A stretch of 64,000 nt of DNA from Phreatobacter aquaticus (GTDB lineage Bacteria > Pseudomonadota > Alphaproteobacteria > Rhizobiales > Phreatobacteraceae), in contig NZ_CP039865.1 of the NCBI RefSeq assembly GCF_005160265.1, positions 2,752,828 to 2,816,827 of the forward strand. Reading direction: 5' to 3'. Position numbers and translations under genes: made by a program. Shown piece after piece: positions 1 through 8,704 of this stretch. Under the pieces are notes generated by a model that was not told the DNA's origin, ran no database searches, and saw only the letters and a list, made by a program, of their open reading frames with translations. Within the stretch, counting starts at the first letter, position 1. The number at the start of each line of letters is the position of its first letter.

Positions 1-582
1 GCGCCTTCCGTCGCTCCGGTCGCAGATCCCGTGATCGCCACGCCGCCGGAGCCCGTTGCCGAGGCAGCCGTTTCGCCGCCGCTTGCCCATGACCCGATGG
101 AGCTCGATCTCGAGGCGGCCCTGCGTGCCGCCCTCGCCGAGCCGCTGCCAACCGTGACCGGGCGTCCGCGCGAGGACAGGACCGAGGAGCGCACCGCTTC
201 GGAGCGCGCCGAGACCGAGCGGCTGGCCGAGAAGGTGATCTCCGAGGACATGACGGACGAGCCTTTTGCCGACGAGCCCGCCAAGGGCTGGTCGCAGCCG
301 ACGCCAGAGCCCGCCGAGGATGCGGCCATGGTCAAGCTGGCGCGTGATTTCCCCGAGCTCGGCGATCTCCTGGCGCCGACCCGGACGCGCACGGCCGATG
401 AGGTCCTGGCAGAGCCGGCCGCCCCCGAGCCGCCGCCGATCGCGGCACCCTTGCTGCGCGAAGGCGTGATAGCCAACATTCCGTTCCGGCTCTATGGCGA
501 CGGCACGATCGAGGCGGACCTGCCGGCGGGCGCCACGCGCTTTGCCTCGCTGAAGGACTTCCGCGCCCATGTCGGCGGCTGA
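1..582 (+). CDS. C-terminal part of a Pro/Ala-rich protein of unknown function (5' truncated)
   Basis: The frame is open to the left edge of the window, so only the C-terminal portion is visible; a GTG at 31 is probably internal. The visible part is rich in Ala, Pro and Glu with low-complexity acidic stretches, then ends in a more ordered block of about 45 residues (IPFRLYGDGTIEADLP and on to the stop). This arrangement is typical of a disordered linker with a small folded C-terminal domain. I do not recognise the family. A strong palindrome that can act as a terminator follows about 25 bases after the stop, which fits this being the last gene of its transcript. Confidence 0.6.
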   Translation, partial: APSVAPVADPVIATPPEPVAEAAVSPPLAHDPMELDLEAALRAALAEPLPTVTGRPREDRTEERTASERAETERLAEKVISEDMTDEPFADEPAKGWSQPTPEPAEDAAMVKLARDFPELGDLLAPTRTRTADEVLAEPAAPEPPPIAAPLLREGVIANIPFRLYGDGTIEADLPAGATRFASLKDFRAHVGG

Positions 583-606
583 CGGCGCCCGCCGCGCTCA
601 ATGAAA

Positions 607-630
607 AAGGGCGGCCTGCAGGCCGCCCTT
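607..630. terminator. Perfect 24-base palindrome, bidirectional terminator candidate
   Basis: Two 12-base arms (AAGGGCGGCCTG and its complement) form a perfect GC-rich hairpin flanked by A on the left and T on the right. It lies between the convergent ends of the partial gene at the left edge and the aminotransferase gene, so it could end both transcripts. Confidence 0.7.
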
Positions 631-652
631 GTCGTTTCAAGCCGAAGTCCGC

Positions 653-1516
653 TCAGAGCTTCTGGGTCGCGGCATATTCGAAATAGAGCTCGCGCGCCTT
701 GCGGCTGACCGGTCCCGGCTGCAGCGAGCGTTCGTCGATCCGCGTCACTGGAATGACCTTGGAGTAATTGCCCGAGGAGAAGATCTCATCGGCGGTCTCG
801 AAGTCGGAATAGCGCAGGCTGGTCTCCATCACGGTGTGGCCAGCGGCGCGCAAGAGCTGGATGGTGCGCTGCCGGGTGATCCCGTTCAGGAACGTGCCGT
901 TGGGAATCGGCGTCATCACCACGCCGTCCTTGACCATGAAGATGTTCGAGCTGGAGGTTTCCGCGACATTGCCGAGCATGTCGAGCACCAGGCAATTGTC
1001 GAAGCCGCGCGATTTGGCCTCGCGCAGCGCCCGGCCGTTGTTCGGATAGAGGCAGCCGGCCTTGGCGTCGGTCGGCGCGTTCTCGATGGTCGGACGGCGG
1101 AATTTCGACAGCGTCACCGACATGCCGGTCGGCGCCCCCATCGGGGCCTCGAACAGGCAGAGGCAGAAGCGGGTCGATTCCGGATCGGGCAGGATGGCGC
1201 TCGGCCCGTCATGCTCGGCCCAATACATCGGCTTGACGTAGACGGGCGTCTTGCCGTCGAACTTCTTCGCGCCCTCGCGGGCAAGCCCCACCACGGTATC
1301 GACATCGGTGATCGGCTTTAGGCCGAGCGCCACGGCCGAGCGGTTCAGCCGCTGGGCATGCTGGTCCATGTCGGGCATCAACCCGTCGAAGATCCGCGCG
1401 CCGTCGAAGACCGACGAGGACTGCCAGAAGGCATGGCTGCGCGGTCCGGTGAGCGGCGGGTTGCCCTCCAGCCATTCGCCATCGACAAAGGTCCAGGTCT
1501 TCGACCAGCCGGCCAT
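653..1516 (-). CDS. ilvE: Class IV aminotransferase, branched-chain amino acid aminotransferase type
   Basis: This is a PLP-dependent fold-type IV transaminase that should interconvert branched-chain amino acids and their 2-oxo acids in the cytosol. The family is recognisable from the early SHAFWQSSSVFDGAR block, the DAKAGCLYPNN block whose Lys is the expected Schiff-base residue, and the AETSSSNIFMV block near the phosphate-binding region. The ATG at 1516 is preferred over an upstream start at 1549 because a GGGAGAA ribosome site sits about 7 bases before it. The length of 287 residues is normal. D-amino acid transaminase and aminodeoxychorismate lyase belong to the same superfamily, so the exact substrate is inferred. 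Confidence 0.85.
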   Translation of the reverse strand: MAGWSKTWTFVDGEWLEGNPPLTGPRSHAFWQSSSVFDGARIFDGLMPDMDQHAQRLNRSAVALGLKPITDVDTVVGLAREGAKKFDGKTPVYVKPMYWAEHDGPSAILPDPESTRFCLCLFEAPMGAPTGMSVTLSKFRRPTIENAPTDAKAGCLYPNNGRALREAKSRGFDNCLVLDMLGNVAETSSSNIFMVKDGVVMTPIPNGTFLNGITRQRTIQLLRAAGHTVMETSLRYSDFETADEIFSSGNYSKVIPVTRIDERSLQPGPVSRKARELYFEYAATQKL

Positions 1517-1640
1517 GTTTGTTCTCCCAAAGCGCAGGTGCGGCGACACTAGCGTGTCGCCTCAAGCCCCCGCCATGAAATGTGGTGATCCCAAATCTGC
1601 GGGAATGCGATGGGTCGCTGCGCTGCGGCAGGCCCTGCAA

Positions 1641-2087
1641 TCAGCCGGCAAGAGCGCCCTGCGCGTCGCGGCGGATGCGGTCGATCATCGAGCGCACGCC
1701 GTTGGAGCGCTGCGGCGTCAGGTGCTGTTCGAAGCCGAGGCTCTTGAACAGCTCGAACGCGTCGGTGTCGACGATGAAGCGGGCGGTATGGCCGGAATAG
1801 ATGGCCAGCGTCACCGCCACCAGGCCCTTGACGATATGGGCGTCGCTCTCGCCCTCGAAAGTCAGCACGGCATCGGGGCCGGGCTGGCTGACATGGGTCA
1901 CCAGCCAGACATTGCTGGCGCAGCCCCGGACCCGGTTGGTCTCGTTGCGCTGCTCGGGCGTCAGGGTCGGCAGGTTCTTGCCCAGCTCGATCACGTAGCG
2001 ATAGCGCTCTTCCCAATCGTCGATCAGGGCGAAGGCTTCGGTGATGTCGTCGATGGTCGGCAGCGTGGCAGCGGTCATGACAGCCAT
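1641..2087 (-). CDS. sufE: SufE-family cysteine desulfurase sulfur acceptor
   Basis: SufE takes persulfide sulfur from the SufS cysteine desulfurase and passes it to the SUF iron-sulfur assembly scaffold. The 148-residue protein has the SufE signature: an N-terminal DDWEERYRYVIELG helix, then the VRGCASNVWL loop carrying the acceptor Cys at about residue 56, and a C-terminal LTPQRSNGVRSMIDRIR segment. An ATG three codons further in (2078) is an equally possible start; neither has a clear ribosome site. The gene stands alone on the minus strand, away from any suf operon, which is common in alphaproteobacteria. Confidence 0.9.
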   Translation of the reverse strand: MAVMTAATLPTIDDITEAFALIDDWEERYRYVIELGKNLPTLTPEQRNETNRVRGCASNVWLVTHVSQPGPDAVLTFEGESDAHIVKGLVAVTLAIYSGHTARFIVDTDAFELFKSLGFEQHLTPQRSNGVRSMIDRIRRDAQGALAG

Positions 2088-2123
2088 ATAGCGATCATGA
2101 CCGCGAAGACAAAGTGCGGCCGA

Positions 2124-2534
2124 TCAGGCCGGTCGGCGCGGCGGCAAGGGAGCGGTGCGCGGAGCCGAGCCTGTCGCAGGCATGATGCCGCCGAAAGGCA
2201 CCTGCAGGTCAGCGGGTGTCAGCGTGTCATGGGCCCGGGCGGCGGGTGCCGCGGGCGGTGCCGCTGCGGGCTGAGGCGCGTGGCTCAGCTGGCGCTGCAC
2301 GGCGGCGCTGGCCTCCGTCGCCATGGCCGCGCCTGTGGCGCAGGTCTGGGCATTGTCGCGGCAATACTGGATGACACGGCTCGCCGCCTCCGCCGCGATG
2401 CTGCTGGCATCGGTTGGAGCACTATGGGCAGCCGCAGTCTGTGGACGCTGCGACGCATGCGGCAGAGGTCCTGCCGGCGGCAGGAGAAAGAACACCAGGC
2501 CCAGCCAGAAGGCGGCCTTGAGCAGAAAGAACAT
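2124..2534 (-). CDS. DUF5330-type small membrane-anchored protein
   Basis: The 136-residue protein begins with a hydrophobic segment (MFFLLKAAFWLGLVFFLLP) that should act as a membrane anchor or uncleaved signal. It continues with a middle region containing two Cys (YCRDNAQTC) and ends in a Pro/Ala-rich tail with the LTPADLQVPFGG block. This layout matches the DUF5330 proteins found in Hyphomicrobiales, whose function is unknown. The spaced Cys pair could form a disulfide in the periplasm. It is upstream of sufE on the same strand, but the 36-base gap and different roles do not suggest a functional link. Confidence 0.7.
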   Translation of the reverse strand: MFFLLKAAFWLGLVFFLLPPAGPLPHASQRPQTAAAHSAPTDASSIAAEAASRVIQYCRDNAQTCATGAAMATEASAAVQRQLSHAPQPAAAPPAAPAARAHDTLTPADLQVPFGGIMPATGSAPRTAPLPPRRPA

Positions 2535-2944
2535 GACGCCAGTTCCTCAATCCTTGAAGTCCCTGTCACGGGCGGTCTTTAGGCTCAAAGGCCACCGCTC
2601 CGTGCCGGGGATCATGGCCGCCACCGATGAACAGGGCCTTGGCAGACAAGGTGAATCCATTCTGGCGAATGCCGTGAATTTCCTTAAGGTTTACAAGGCC
2701 TGACGAGGCTTTTGCCCTGGCGCTTCCCCCGGCGCTGCCGACCGCCGACCGTTCAGGCAGGTCGCCTGGCTGTGCGGCAAACCAAAGTTGAATACAAGAT
2801 GAACGGGGCGATCATCTACATTTCATAAAATAATCACGAAAAATTCTGAACCGGGAATTCTTGGTCCGACACCCATGAGCAGCATCGGATGGCTTCGGCA
2901 TGGTGCCGGTTGCCAGATGACGATGATCAATCGTGGAGACTGAC
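2535..2944. other. 410-base intergenic region
   Basis: This stretch separates two divergent genes and holds no convincing gene. The part from about 2760 to 2940 is AT-richer than its surroundings and probably contains the promoter of the small secreted protein that follows. I see no clear operator or RNA structure. Confidence 0.4.
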
Positions 2945-3244
2945 ATGAAATCGACCTTCGTTCTGGCAGCCCTCGTCTTGGGCGCAACCTCCGGTATCGC
3001 CAGCGCCGGCACCCCCTGGATCAACGCGCGCAGCCAGTTCCAGGCCCATCGCATCTATACCGGCATCCAGTCGGGGCAACTGACCTATGGCGAGGCCCGC
3101 GGCCTCGTCCGCGGGCAGGCGCATGTGGCGGCCATGCGCTATCAGGCGCGCGCCGACGGCGTGGTGACCTTCGGCGAGCGGCTGGCGATCCACTCGGCCC
3201 AGAACGTCCAGAGCGCGCGGATCGCCTGGCGCCGCCACAACTGA
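2945..3244 (+). CDS. Small secreted protein with paired SG-LT-E / DG-VT-ER motifs
   Basis: The start at 2945 follows a GGAGAC ribosome site by six bases; an upstream in-frame start at 2933 would lack one. A signal peptide (MKSTFVLAALVLGATSGIASA) is followed by a mature protein of about 78 residues. It contains the pattern GIQSGQLTYGEARGL and then ADGVVTFGERLAI. I know this pattern from an uncharacterised family of small periplasmic proteins in Hyphomicrobiales, where it often occurs in longer basic proteins. The repeat suggests two helix-turn units. Function is unknown. Confidence 0.75.
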   Translation: MKSTFVLAALVLGATSGIASAGTPWINARSQFQAHRIYTGIQSGQLTYGEARGLVRGQAHVAAMRYQARADGVVTFGERLAIHSAQNVQSARIAWRRHN

Positions 3245-3389
3245 CCAATGGCCCTCCGCCATTCGGCCGCAGCGTCCGGCACCTGCTCCCCGGGGGCGGT
3301 GCCGGCCACGCCTCCTCCCGGACGGAGGATCAGTGCATCCCTGCGTCGCTGACGACGCGAAAGGCCCACACCCATCGGAGACAAGACCC

Positions 3390-3947
3390 ATGAGCATGTT
3401 CACCTCCATTGCGGCATCCTGGACCGGCCGGATCGGCCTTGCGGGTCTCGCCGTTGGCGCCGTACTCCTGGCCTATGGCAGCTGGAATGCCCTTCCGGCC
3501 CGCGCCGCCCTCAAAACGGCAGCGGGCCCTGTGACGGAGGCGGTCCAGTACACGCGCACCAGCGTGCGGCGATCAATCCAGACCGTCACCAGTGTCGACT
3601 TCATGCTTACCATTGGGGTGCCGGGCGCAGCGGCCCCCGTGAAGCTTTCCATTCCATCCACCGAGATCACGCGGGTCCAGGTCGCCTCGTTGATCAACCA
3701 GCAGGTCAAGGCGGAGTATGACAGCGAGGGCGATGTCTATGCGCTGTCGAGCCAGGGCCTGGACGTCATCACCTATGAGACGACTCTGGCCGCAAGGACC
3801 AGCGCGATCCAGAAATGGGCCGAGCGAGGCAAGGTCTTCATTGCGCTCGGTGTGCCGCTGATCCTTGTTGGCTGGCCTCTCGGGGCCCGCAAGCGGCGCA
3901 AGCAGCAGGCAGCCGGCAATGCCGTGCCGGTAGAAGGACAGGCTTGA
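3390..3947 (+). CDS. Membrane protein with two transmembrane segments, unknown function
   Basis: The 185-residue protein starts at an ATG preceded by CGGAG. Hydrophobic segments lie at about residues 15-35 and 148-166, enclosing a soluble domain that should face the periplasm, and the tail is short and basic (ARKRRKQQ). The central domain has beta-rich character (VDFMLTIGVPG and on) but no motif I recognise. The layout of two membrane spans around an extracytoplasmic domain resembles DUF3592-type proteins, but I cannot assign it. No operon partner is evident. Confidence 0.65.
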   Translation: MSMFTSIAASWTGRIGLAGLAVGAVLLAYGSWNALPARAALKTAAGPVTEAVQYTRTSVRRSIQTVTSVDFMLTIGVPGAAAPVKLSIPSTEITRVQVASLINQQVKAEYDSEGDVYALSSQGLDVITYETTLAARTSAIQKWAERGKVFIALGVPLILVGWPLGARKRRKQQAAGNAVPVEGQA

Positions 3948-4114
3948 GAATGGCGGCACGGCAGGCCGCCGGCAGCCTGCCGACGGCCCGCTAATCACTC
4001 CTTCACCATCCGCGCCAAAAGCCGTTGCGCTGGCCGCGCGAAGCCGTCTGGGGGCTCCGATTTAGCGTTTCCTTCATGCCGGAATGCCATTCTCGACACC
4101 ATTGAGAACGGCGT

Positions 4115-5953
4115 ATGCCGCGTGTCGGGGTGAGTGCGTTGCGTGAAAGCGCGTTGATCGGTTCGGTGAGATCCTATCTCGATGGTCTGGTTCATCCGGC
4201 CGCGACGGTGGATCCCGTGGTGTTCGTCCGGCACCGGGCGTTCATCGCCACGCGCCTGATGCCCGGCCTCATGACCTTGTCGGTTCTGCCGCTCTATCTG
4301 GCGCTGCAGGGTGTGCCGGGGCCGCTCGAAGCCATCACCTTCGGCTGGCTGGTCCTGCCCATCGCCATCGCCTTCTATCTCTCGCGCACCGGCCAGTACG
4401 ACACGGCCCATCTGTTCTCCGCGGCCTCCCTCACCGGCATCGTGGCGCTGGTCGCGGCGCTGAGCGGTGGCGTCACCTCCTTCGTGGTGATCTGGTTTGC
4501 CCTCGTGCCCGCCGAAGCCGTCCTGTCCGGCTCGCGCAAGGTGGTGGCCGCTTCCGGCGCCATGGTGGTCGGTGCTGTCGCGGTGATCGGTTTTGCCGGC
4601 CTGTTCGACGTGCTGCCGGTGACGCGCATCAGCGAACATGCCGTCGAGCTCGCCGCCTTCGTCTCGGTGGCATCCGCCGTCATCTATGGGCTGGGTCTTG
4701 CCCTGTCGGCGACCATGGTCAGCCGCACCGGCGAGGAGGTTCATTCCGTCGGTGAGCAGCGCTACCGCCTGCTCGCCGAGCACATGACCGATCTCATCAC
4801 CCGCCACGGCCGCTCGGGCGCGGTGACCTTTGCCTCGCCCGCCGCCGACCGCATTGCCGGCGTGCCGCCCTTCGCGCTGCATGGCCAGGGCCTGTTCGAC
4901 CGCGTCCATGTCGCCGACCGGCCGGCCTATCTCAGCGCCCTGTCGCTGGCCGCCGCCAAGCATGTCGAGGCGTCCGCCGAATTCCGCCTGCGCCGCGAAA
5001 CCTCCGACAGCTCCGATCCGGCCTTCGTGTGGGTCGAGATGCGCTGCCGTCCGCTCACCCAGTCGGGCCATGACGACGGCCAGGTGGTCGCCGTGCTGCG
5101 CGACGTCTCGCAGCGCAAGTCCGACGAGGCGACGGTCGAGGCCGCCAGGCTTGAGGCCGACCGCGCCAACGAGGCCCGCGGCCGCTTCCTCGCCAATGTC
5201 AGCCACGAATTGCGCACACCGCTCAACGCCATCAACGGCTTCTCCGAGATGCTGATGCAGGAAGAGGCCATGCGCCTCGGCATCGAGCGGCGGAAGGAAT
5301 ATGCCGGCCTGATCCGCGATTCCGGCGAGCACCTGCTGACCCTGGTCAATTCGATCCTCGACATGTCGAAGATCGAGAGCGGTCATTTCGAGATCACGCC
5401 CGAGCCATTCGCGCTGCCGGCACTGGTCGACAACTGCGTCCAGATGATGGATCTGAAGGCGACCGCGACCGGCGTCGCGCTGACCGCCGATCTGCCGTCC
5501 GATCTGCCGGAAGTGATCGGCGACAAGCGCGCCTATCGCCAGATCCTGCTCAACCTGATCTCCAACGGCATCAAGTTCACCAAGGCCGGCGGCAGCGTCA
5601 CGGTCGGCTGCCAGCGCGATGCATCGTGGATCTCGGTCTTCGTTGCCGATACCGGCATCGGCATTGCCGCCGCTGACCTGCCGATGCTTGGCAGCCCGTT
5701 CTTCCAGGCCCGTAGCAGCTACGACAGGCCGTTCGAGGGCACAGGCCTCGGCCTGTCTGTGGTCAAGGGCCTGGCCGAACTGCATGGCGGCCGGGTCGAG
5801 GTGACGTCTGTGGTCGGGCAGGGGACGCGCGTCACGGTGCGCATGCCGCTCGACTGCGAGGGCGCACGCCCGGTGGTGGAGCGGTTGCCGCAGCCCAAAC
5901 CCAAGGCAAAGCCGGTGGCGGGACAGATTGAAGGGGGACGGAAAATTGCGTAA
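4115..5953 (+). CDS. Polytopic PAS-domain sensor histidine kinase, DivJ-like
   Basis: The 612-residue protein has about six hydrophobic segments in residues 40-205, a PAS domain at about 215-330, then a dimerisation and phosphoacceptor domain with the H-box FLANVSHELRTPLNAINGFSEM and a catalytic domain with N (NLISNGIKF), G1 (DTGIG) and G2 (GTGLGLS) boxes. This order and the H-box sequence match the DivJ/PleC kinases that phosphorylate DivK in the alphaproteobacterial cell-cycle network; I infer the role from architecture only. The downstream gene overlaps its end by eight bases and encodes a peptidoglycan-binding-domain protein. A long open frame on the opposite strand here is an artefact of GC-rich coding. 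Confidence 0.8.
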   Translation: MPRVGVSALRESALIGSVRSYLDGLVHPAATVDPVVFVRHRAFIATRLMPGLMTLSVLPLYLALQGVPGPLEAITFGWLVLPIAIAFYLSRTGQYDTAHLFSAASLTGIVALVAALSGGVTSFVVIWFALVPAEAVLSGSRKVVAASGAMVVGAVAVIGFAGLFDVLPVTRISEHAVELAAFVSVASAVIYGLGLALSATMVSRTGEEVHSVGEQRYRLLAEHMTDLITRHGRSGAVTFASPAADRIAGVPPFALHGQGLFDRVHVADRPAYLSALSLAAAKHVEASAEFRLRRETSDSSDPAFVWVEMRCRPLTQSGHDDGQVVAVLRDVSQRKSDEATVEAARLEADRANEARGRFLANVSHELRTPLNAINGFSEMLMQEEAMRLGIERRKEYAGLIRDSGEHLLTLVNSILDMSKIESGHFEITPEPFALPALVDNCVQMMDLKATATGVALTADLPSDLPEVIGDKRAYRQILLNLISNGIKFTKAGGSVTVGCQRDASWISVFVADTGIGIAAADLPMLGSPFFQARSSYDRPFEGTGLGLSVVKGLAELHGGRVEVTSVVGQGTRVTVRMPLDCEGARPVVERLPQPKPKAKPVAGQIEGGRKIA

Positions 5954-6716
5954 CGCCGGCTATGAAGACGACGATTTCGACCCCAGGCGCCGGCGCGCTG
6001 CCGAGGACGACCGCGAGGAGGCGCCGCGCCGCTCGTTCTGGCGGCTGATCGCCGGCAACAGCATCGGCGATCGGATCGCGATTGCTGCCTGCCTGTTCGT
6101 CGGCATCGGCATTGCCGTCAATGCCCTGGCCCGCCAGAACGGTCCGCATCCCTCGCCGATGTTCTCCACCGCCCGCATCGAACCCGCCGTGGCCGTGCCG
6201 GTGCCTCCGGCGCGTCCGGCCGAGATCCAGTCCACCGCCTCGATTCCCGCCCGCGGGCCGGAGCTTGCCTCCGCCCAGAGCCAGCCGGCCGCGGCTCCCA
6301 CCGCCGCGCCGCGCGCCGATCTTGTGCTCGACGTCCAGCGCGAGTTGGCCCGCCGCAACCTCTATGACGGCACCGTCGACGGCAAGACCGGCCCGAAGAC
6401 CGAAGCCGCGATCCGTCGCTACGAAGCCCAGGCCGGCCTTCGTGCCTCCGGACAGGCGAGCGAGCAATTGCTCGGTCACATGCGGCGCCCCGCCCGGGCA
6501 GCGCCGGCTGCCCAGCCGCAGCCGCGCCAGCCGCAGGCGGCCAATGCCAGCCCGCAATCGATCGCCCAGCTGCTCCAGTCGGAAGGCCGCCCGGCCTCCG
6601 CTCCGGCCCGCGCCGCAGCACCTGCCCGGACAGCGGAGCCACAATCGATCGCCCAACTGCTTGAGGGCACCCAGCCGGCTCCGCGCCCGACCGCCCAGGC
6701 CCGGCGTACGCCGTGA
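5946..6716 (+). CDS. Membrane-anchored protein with a peptidoglycan-binding domain
   Basis: The likely start is TTG at 5946, because a strong AAGGGGG ribosome site at 5931-5937 lies eight bases before it; this overlaps the kinase stop by eight bases and implies translational coupling. The 256-residue protein has an acidic cytoplasmic head, one transmembrane segment (about residues 40-60), a Pro/Ala-rich linker, and a PG_binding_1-like domain (LVLDVQRELARRNLYDGTVDG through AIRRYE) at about 125-170. The tail carries two copies of PQSIAQLL. It should tether the inner membrane to peptidoglycan. Its coupling to a DivJ-like kinase suggests a link between the cell wall and cell-cycle signalling, which is inference. 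Confidence 0.75.
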   Translation: MRNAGYEDDDFDPRRRRAAEDDREEAPRRSFWRLIAGNSIGDRIAIAACLFVGIGIAVNALARQNGPHPSPMFSTARIEPAVAVPVPPARPAEIQSTASIPARGPELASAQSQPAAAPTAAPRADLVLDVQRELARRNLYDGTVDGKTGPKTEAAIRRYEAQAGLRASGQASEQLLGHMRRPARAAPAAQPQPRQPQAANASPQSIAQLLQSEGRPASAPARAAAPARTAEPQSIAQLLEGTQPAPRPTAQARRTP

Positions 6717-6741
6717 CCGGCCGTCACGACGTATCTCGGCG

Positions 6742-7095
6742 ATGACCCGCGTTACCTCTGACTTCTGGGTCTCGGCCTTCCTGAGGCGCGTGCGGCTGGA
6801 GGGCGGCTTCGCGGTTCTGCGCCGCCGTGGCGCCCTGGAGGCTGGCGCCATAGCCGTGGTCGTGTCGCGCGCTGCCGACCGGCTCGTCGCGCTCTACCTG
6901 CAGGCGCCGCAATCGGCCTTCGACGACACGAAACCGGCCGATCGCCTGTTCGTCTCAGCCTATCCGGATCTGTTCGTCGAGGAGGAGCGGGTCAACGCCA
7001 AGCTCGCCCGCGAGATCGACTTCGATCCGGATCTGTGGATCGTCGATGTCGAGGATCGCGACGGCCGATCGTTTCTGGAAATCGCGCGCGACTGA
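6742..7095 (+). CDS. DUF1491 family protein
   Basis: The 117-residue soluble protein starts MTRVTSDFWVSAFLRRVRLEGG and carries the RRRGALEAGAIAVVV block and the C-terminal acidic segment FDPDLWIVDVEDRDGR. These match DUF1491, a compact alphaproteobacterial family whose function is not known. It lies 25 bases after the peptidoglycan-binding protein gene on the same strand and is probably cotranscribed. No signal peptide or membrane segment is present. Confidence 0.85.
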   Translation: MTRVTSDFWVSAFLRRVRLEGGFAVLRRRGALEAGAIAVVVSRAADRLVALYLQAPQSAFDDTKPADRLFVSAYPDLFVEEERVNAKLAREIDFDPDLWIVDVEDRDGRSFLEIARD

Positions 7096-7156
7096 AGCAT
7101 TTTCAAGCGAAGTGGGCATCGGTTCGCGCGAAGACAATGCGCCAGAACAAAAGCCT

Positions 7157-8275
7157 CTAGCTCTTGTCGCCGAGCCGGTTCTTGATCGCGGCCAGCGGAG
7201 TTTCGCGCCGCCCGCCAGAACGTGCCGATGGTGTCGAGGCCTGGCGCGCGCCGACGCGGTCGGAGGCGTCCGGCGCATGTACCGAGACATGGCGGCCACT
7301 GCGCGGTTTCGCGGCAAGCCTGTCCGCTGCCTGCCAGGATTCGACCAGGATCAGCGCCGTTGCGCGCGGCAGCGCATCATAAAGCGCGGTGAGCCCATGG
7401 ACGCGTTGCACCGAAGTCCCCACAGTCGCATGGGCGAAGAGGAGAATGCGCGTCGTCGCCTCGCGTCCAAGGTCCAGCGCGCGGGCGGCCACCACCATCG
7501 GTTCGCCATTCGGATCGGCGGCAATCCGCTCCGCCGTCTGGAGGGACAGCCGGAACGTCTCGGCAATGGCGCGGGCAAGTGCCCCCTCGCGGCGCGATAG
7601 CGCGGCCATTTCCAGCGAGGGGCCAGCCTCCGACATGGAGAGCGGGCCAGGCTCGGGGTGACTGGCGCCCAGGACCAGGCCCGCGATCAATGTCTCGCGT
7701 TCGTCTGGCGAGCCCGCGAGGAAGCGGCGACCGAGATCGGCATCGACCGGCTCGCGCGGTCCGGCTACAGGCTGGACAGTCCCCCCGATACGGTCGGCGA
7801 GAGCCTGACGAACCTGCGGATCGTCCATGTCTTCCAGCACGACCAGGGCTGCCAGCCCGAGATCGGCCCTGCGGGCAACCGCGCGTGCCTTGGCTGGGTC
7901 GCCGGACTGCACGGCCAGGAACATGTCGTCATCGGTGATGGCGGCCGACCGTTCGAGGATCGGCGCGGCAATGTCGGCACTGTCGCGGGCGAGCCGTCGC
8001 GCGACGATGCAAGGGGTCTGCGGATGGTCGGCGAGCTTCTCCGCCACCAGCCGCCGGTCGGCCTCGTCAGCCTTGTCGAGGAGATGGAGCACGAGCTCGC
8101 CGAAACGGGTCACTTCGGCGGCCGGGTGATGGCGTTCCGCCACGAACTGGTCGACCAGCACCCGCAGGAGCGTTGCCCTGACATCGATGCCATTGGAACG
8201 GGCAAGCCCGATCAGGCGCTGGACTTGGGGCAAACGCGGTGTGCTCACGACAAGAACTGCTGTCTCGACGGCCAA
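7157..8275 (-). CDS. DUF2336 domain-containing protein
   Basis: The 372-residue soluble protein is almost entirely helical and contains the DUF2336 features: an early FGELVLHLLDKADEADRRLVAEKLADHP helix pair, then RRLARDSADIAAPILERSAAITDDD. The rest consists of HEAT-like helices and a basic C-terminal tail. DUF2336 proteins are alphaproteobacterial and often linked to motility and cell-cycle regulons; the role is unknown. The start is uncertain: TTG at 8275 gives the longest product, while GTG at 8248 would start at VSTPRLPQ; neither has a good ribosome site. A perfect palindrome lies just upstream. Confidence 0.75.
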   Translation of the reverse strand: MAVETAVLVVSTPRLPQVQRLIGLARSNGIDVRATLLRVLVDQFVAERHHPAAEVTRFGELVLHLLDKADEADRRLVAEKLADHPQTPCIVARRLARDSADIAAPILERSAAITDDDMFLAVQSGDPAKARAVARRADLGLAALVVLEDMDDPQVRQALADRIGGTVQPVAGPREPVDADLGRRFLAGSPDERETLIAGLVLGASHPEPGPLSMSEAGPSLEMAALSRREGALARAIAETFRLSLQTAERIAADPNGEPMVVAARALDLGREATTRILLFAHATVGTSVQRVHGLTALYDALPRATALILVESWQAADRLAAKPRSGRHVSVHAPDASDRVGARQASTPSARSGGRRETPLAAIKNRLGDKS

Positions 8276-8323
8276 AGGGGGTGGGCTGGAACCGAAAGGC
8301 AGCTTAGCGGCGAAGTCGCTAAC

Positions 8324-8339
8324 TGTTGGTTAACCAACA
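8324..8339. promoter_or_regulatory. Perfect 16-base palindrome TGTTGGTTAACCAACA
   Basis: The palindrome sits in the divergent region between the DUF2336 gene and a small gene starting at 8424. Perfect symmetry and the central GGTTAACC suggest an operator; TTAACC half-sites are also part of the CtrA recognition sequence, but the classical TTAA-N7-TTAA arrangement is not present. The binding protein is not known. Confidence 0.4.
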
Positions 8340-8423
8340 CGAAGTCTTAATGATTTGCGCGCGCTGACGGTGGTTCGTCGGGCATGGCCGCATTGGAGGG
8401 CAGGCGCACAAGGAGAGACCGCT

Positions 8424-8624
8424 ATGGGAATGGTATTCAGATTTCCGCTGGAACGCCGACGCGGCCTGCGTCAGGACGTTCTGTCGGCCGAGGAAACGGG
8501 CCACATCCTGGTTCTGCCCGTCGTTCGCATCGAGCATCACGACCTGCCGTCTCCGCCCGCCCTGACGGTGGAACCGCCGCGCAACGGCGGCAACAAGCCG
8601 AAGCGCGGTCGCAAGAGCGCCTGA
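8424..8624 (+). CDS. Small basic protein of unknown function
   Basis: The start at 8424 has an excellent ribosome site (AAGGAGAG, about six bases before). The 66-residue product has an Arg-rich head (MGMVFRFPLERRRG), a short hydrophobic middle (ILVLPVVRIEHH) and a Lys/Arg/Pro/Gly tail. There is no signal peptide. The gene lies downstream of a perfect palindrome and 80 bases before a lipoprotein gene. I do not recognise a family. The ribosome site and codon use make expression plausible. Confidence 0.55.
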   Translation: MGMVFRFPLERRRGLRQDVLSAEETGHILVLPVVRIEHHDLPSPPALTVEPPRNGGNKPKRGRKSA

Positions 8625-8704
8625 CGCGCCTGACATTGCCTGCCTTGCCCGGCGCGCCTGCTACCCGCGTGCGCCTGGATCTGCCGCGCCCGAAGGACAT
8701 GAGC

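Noticed and set aside
3995-5785. 596-codon open frame on the minus strand
   Set aside because: It lies entirely opposite the histidine kinase, has low-complexity His/Gly/Asp-rich translation and no domain; it is a by-product of GC-rich codon use.
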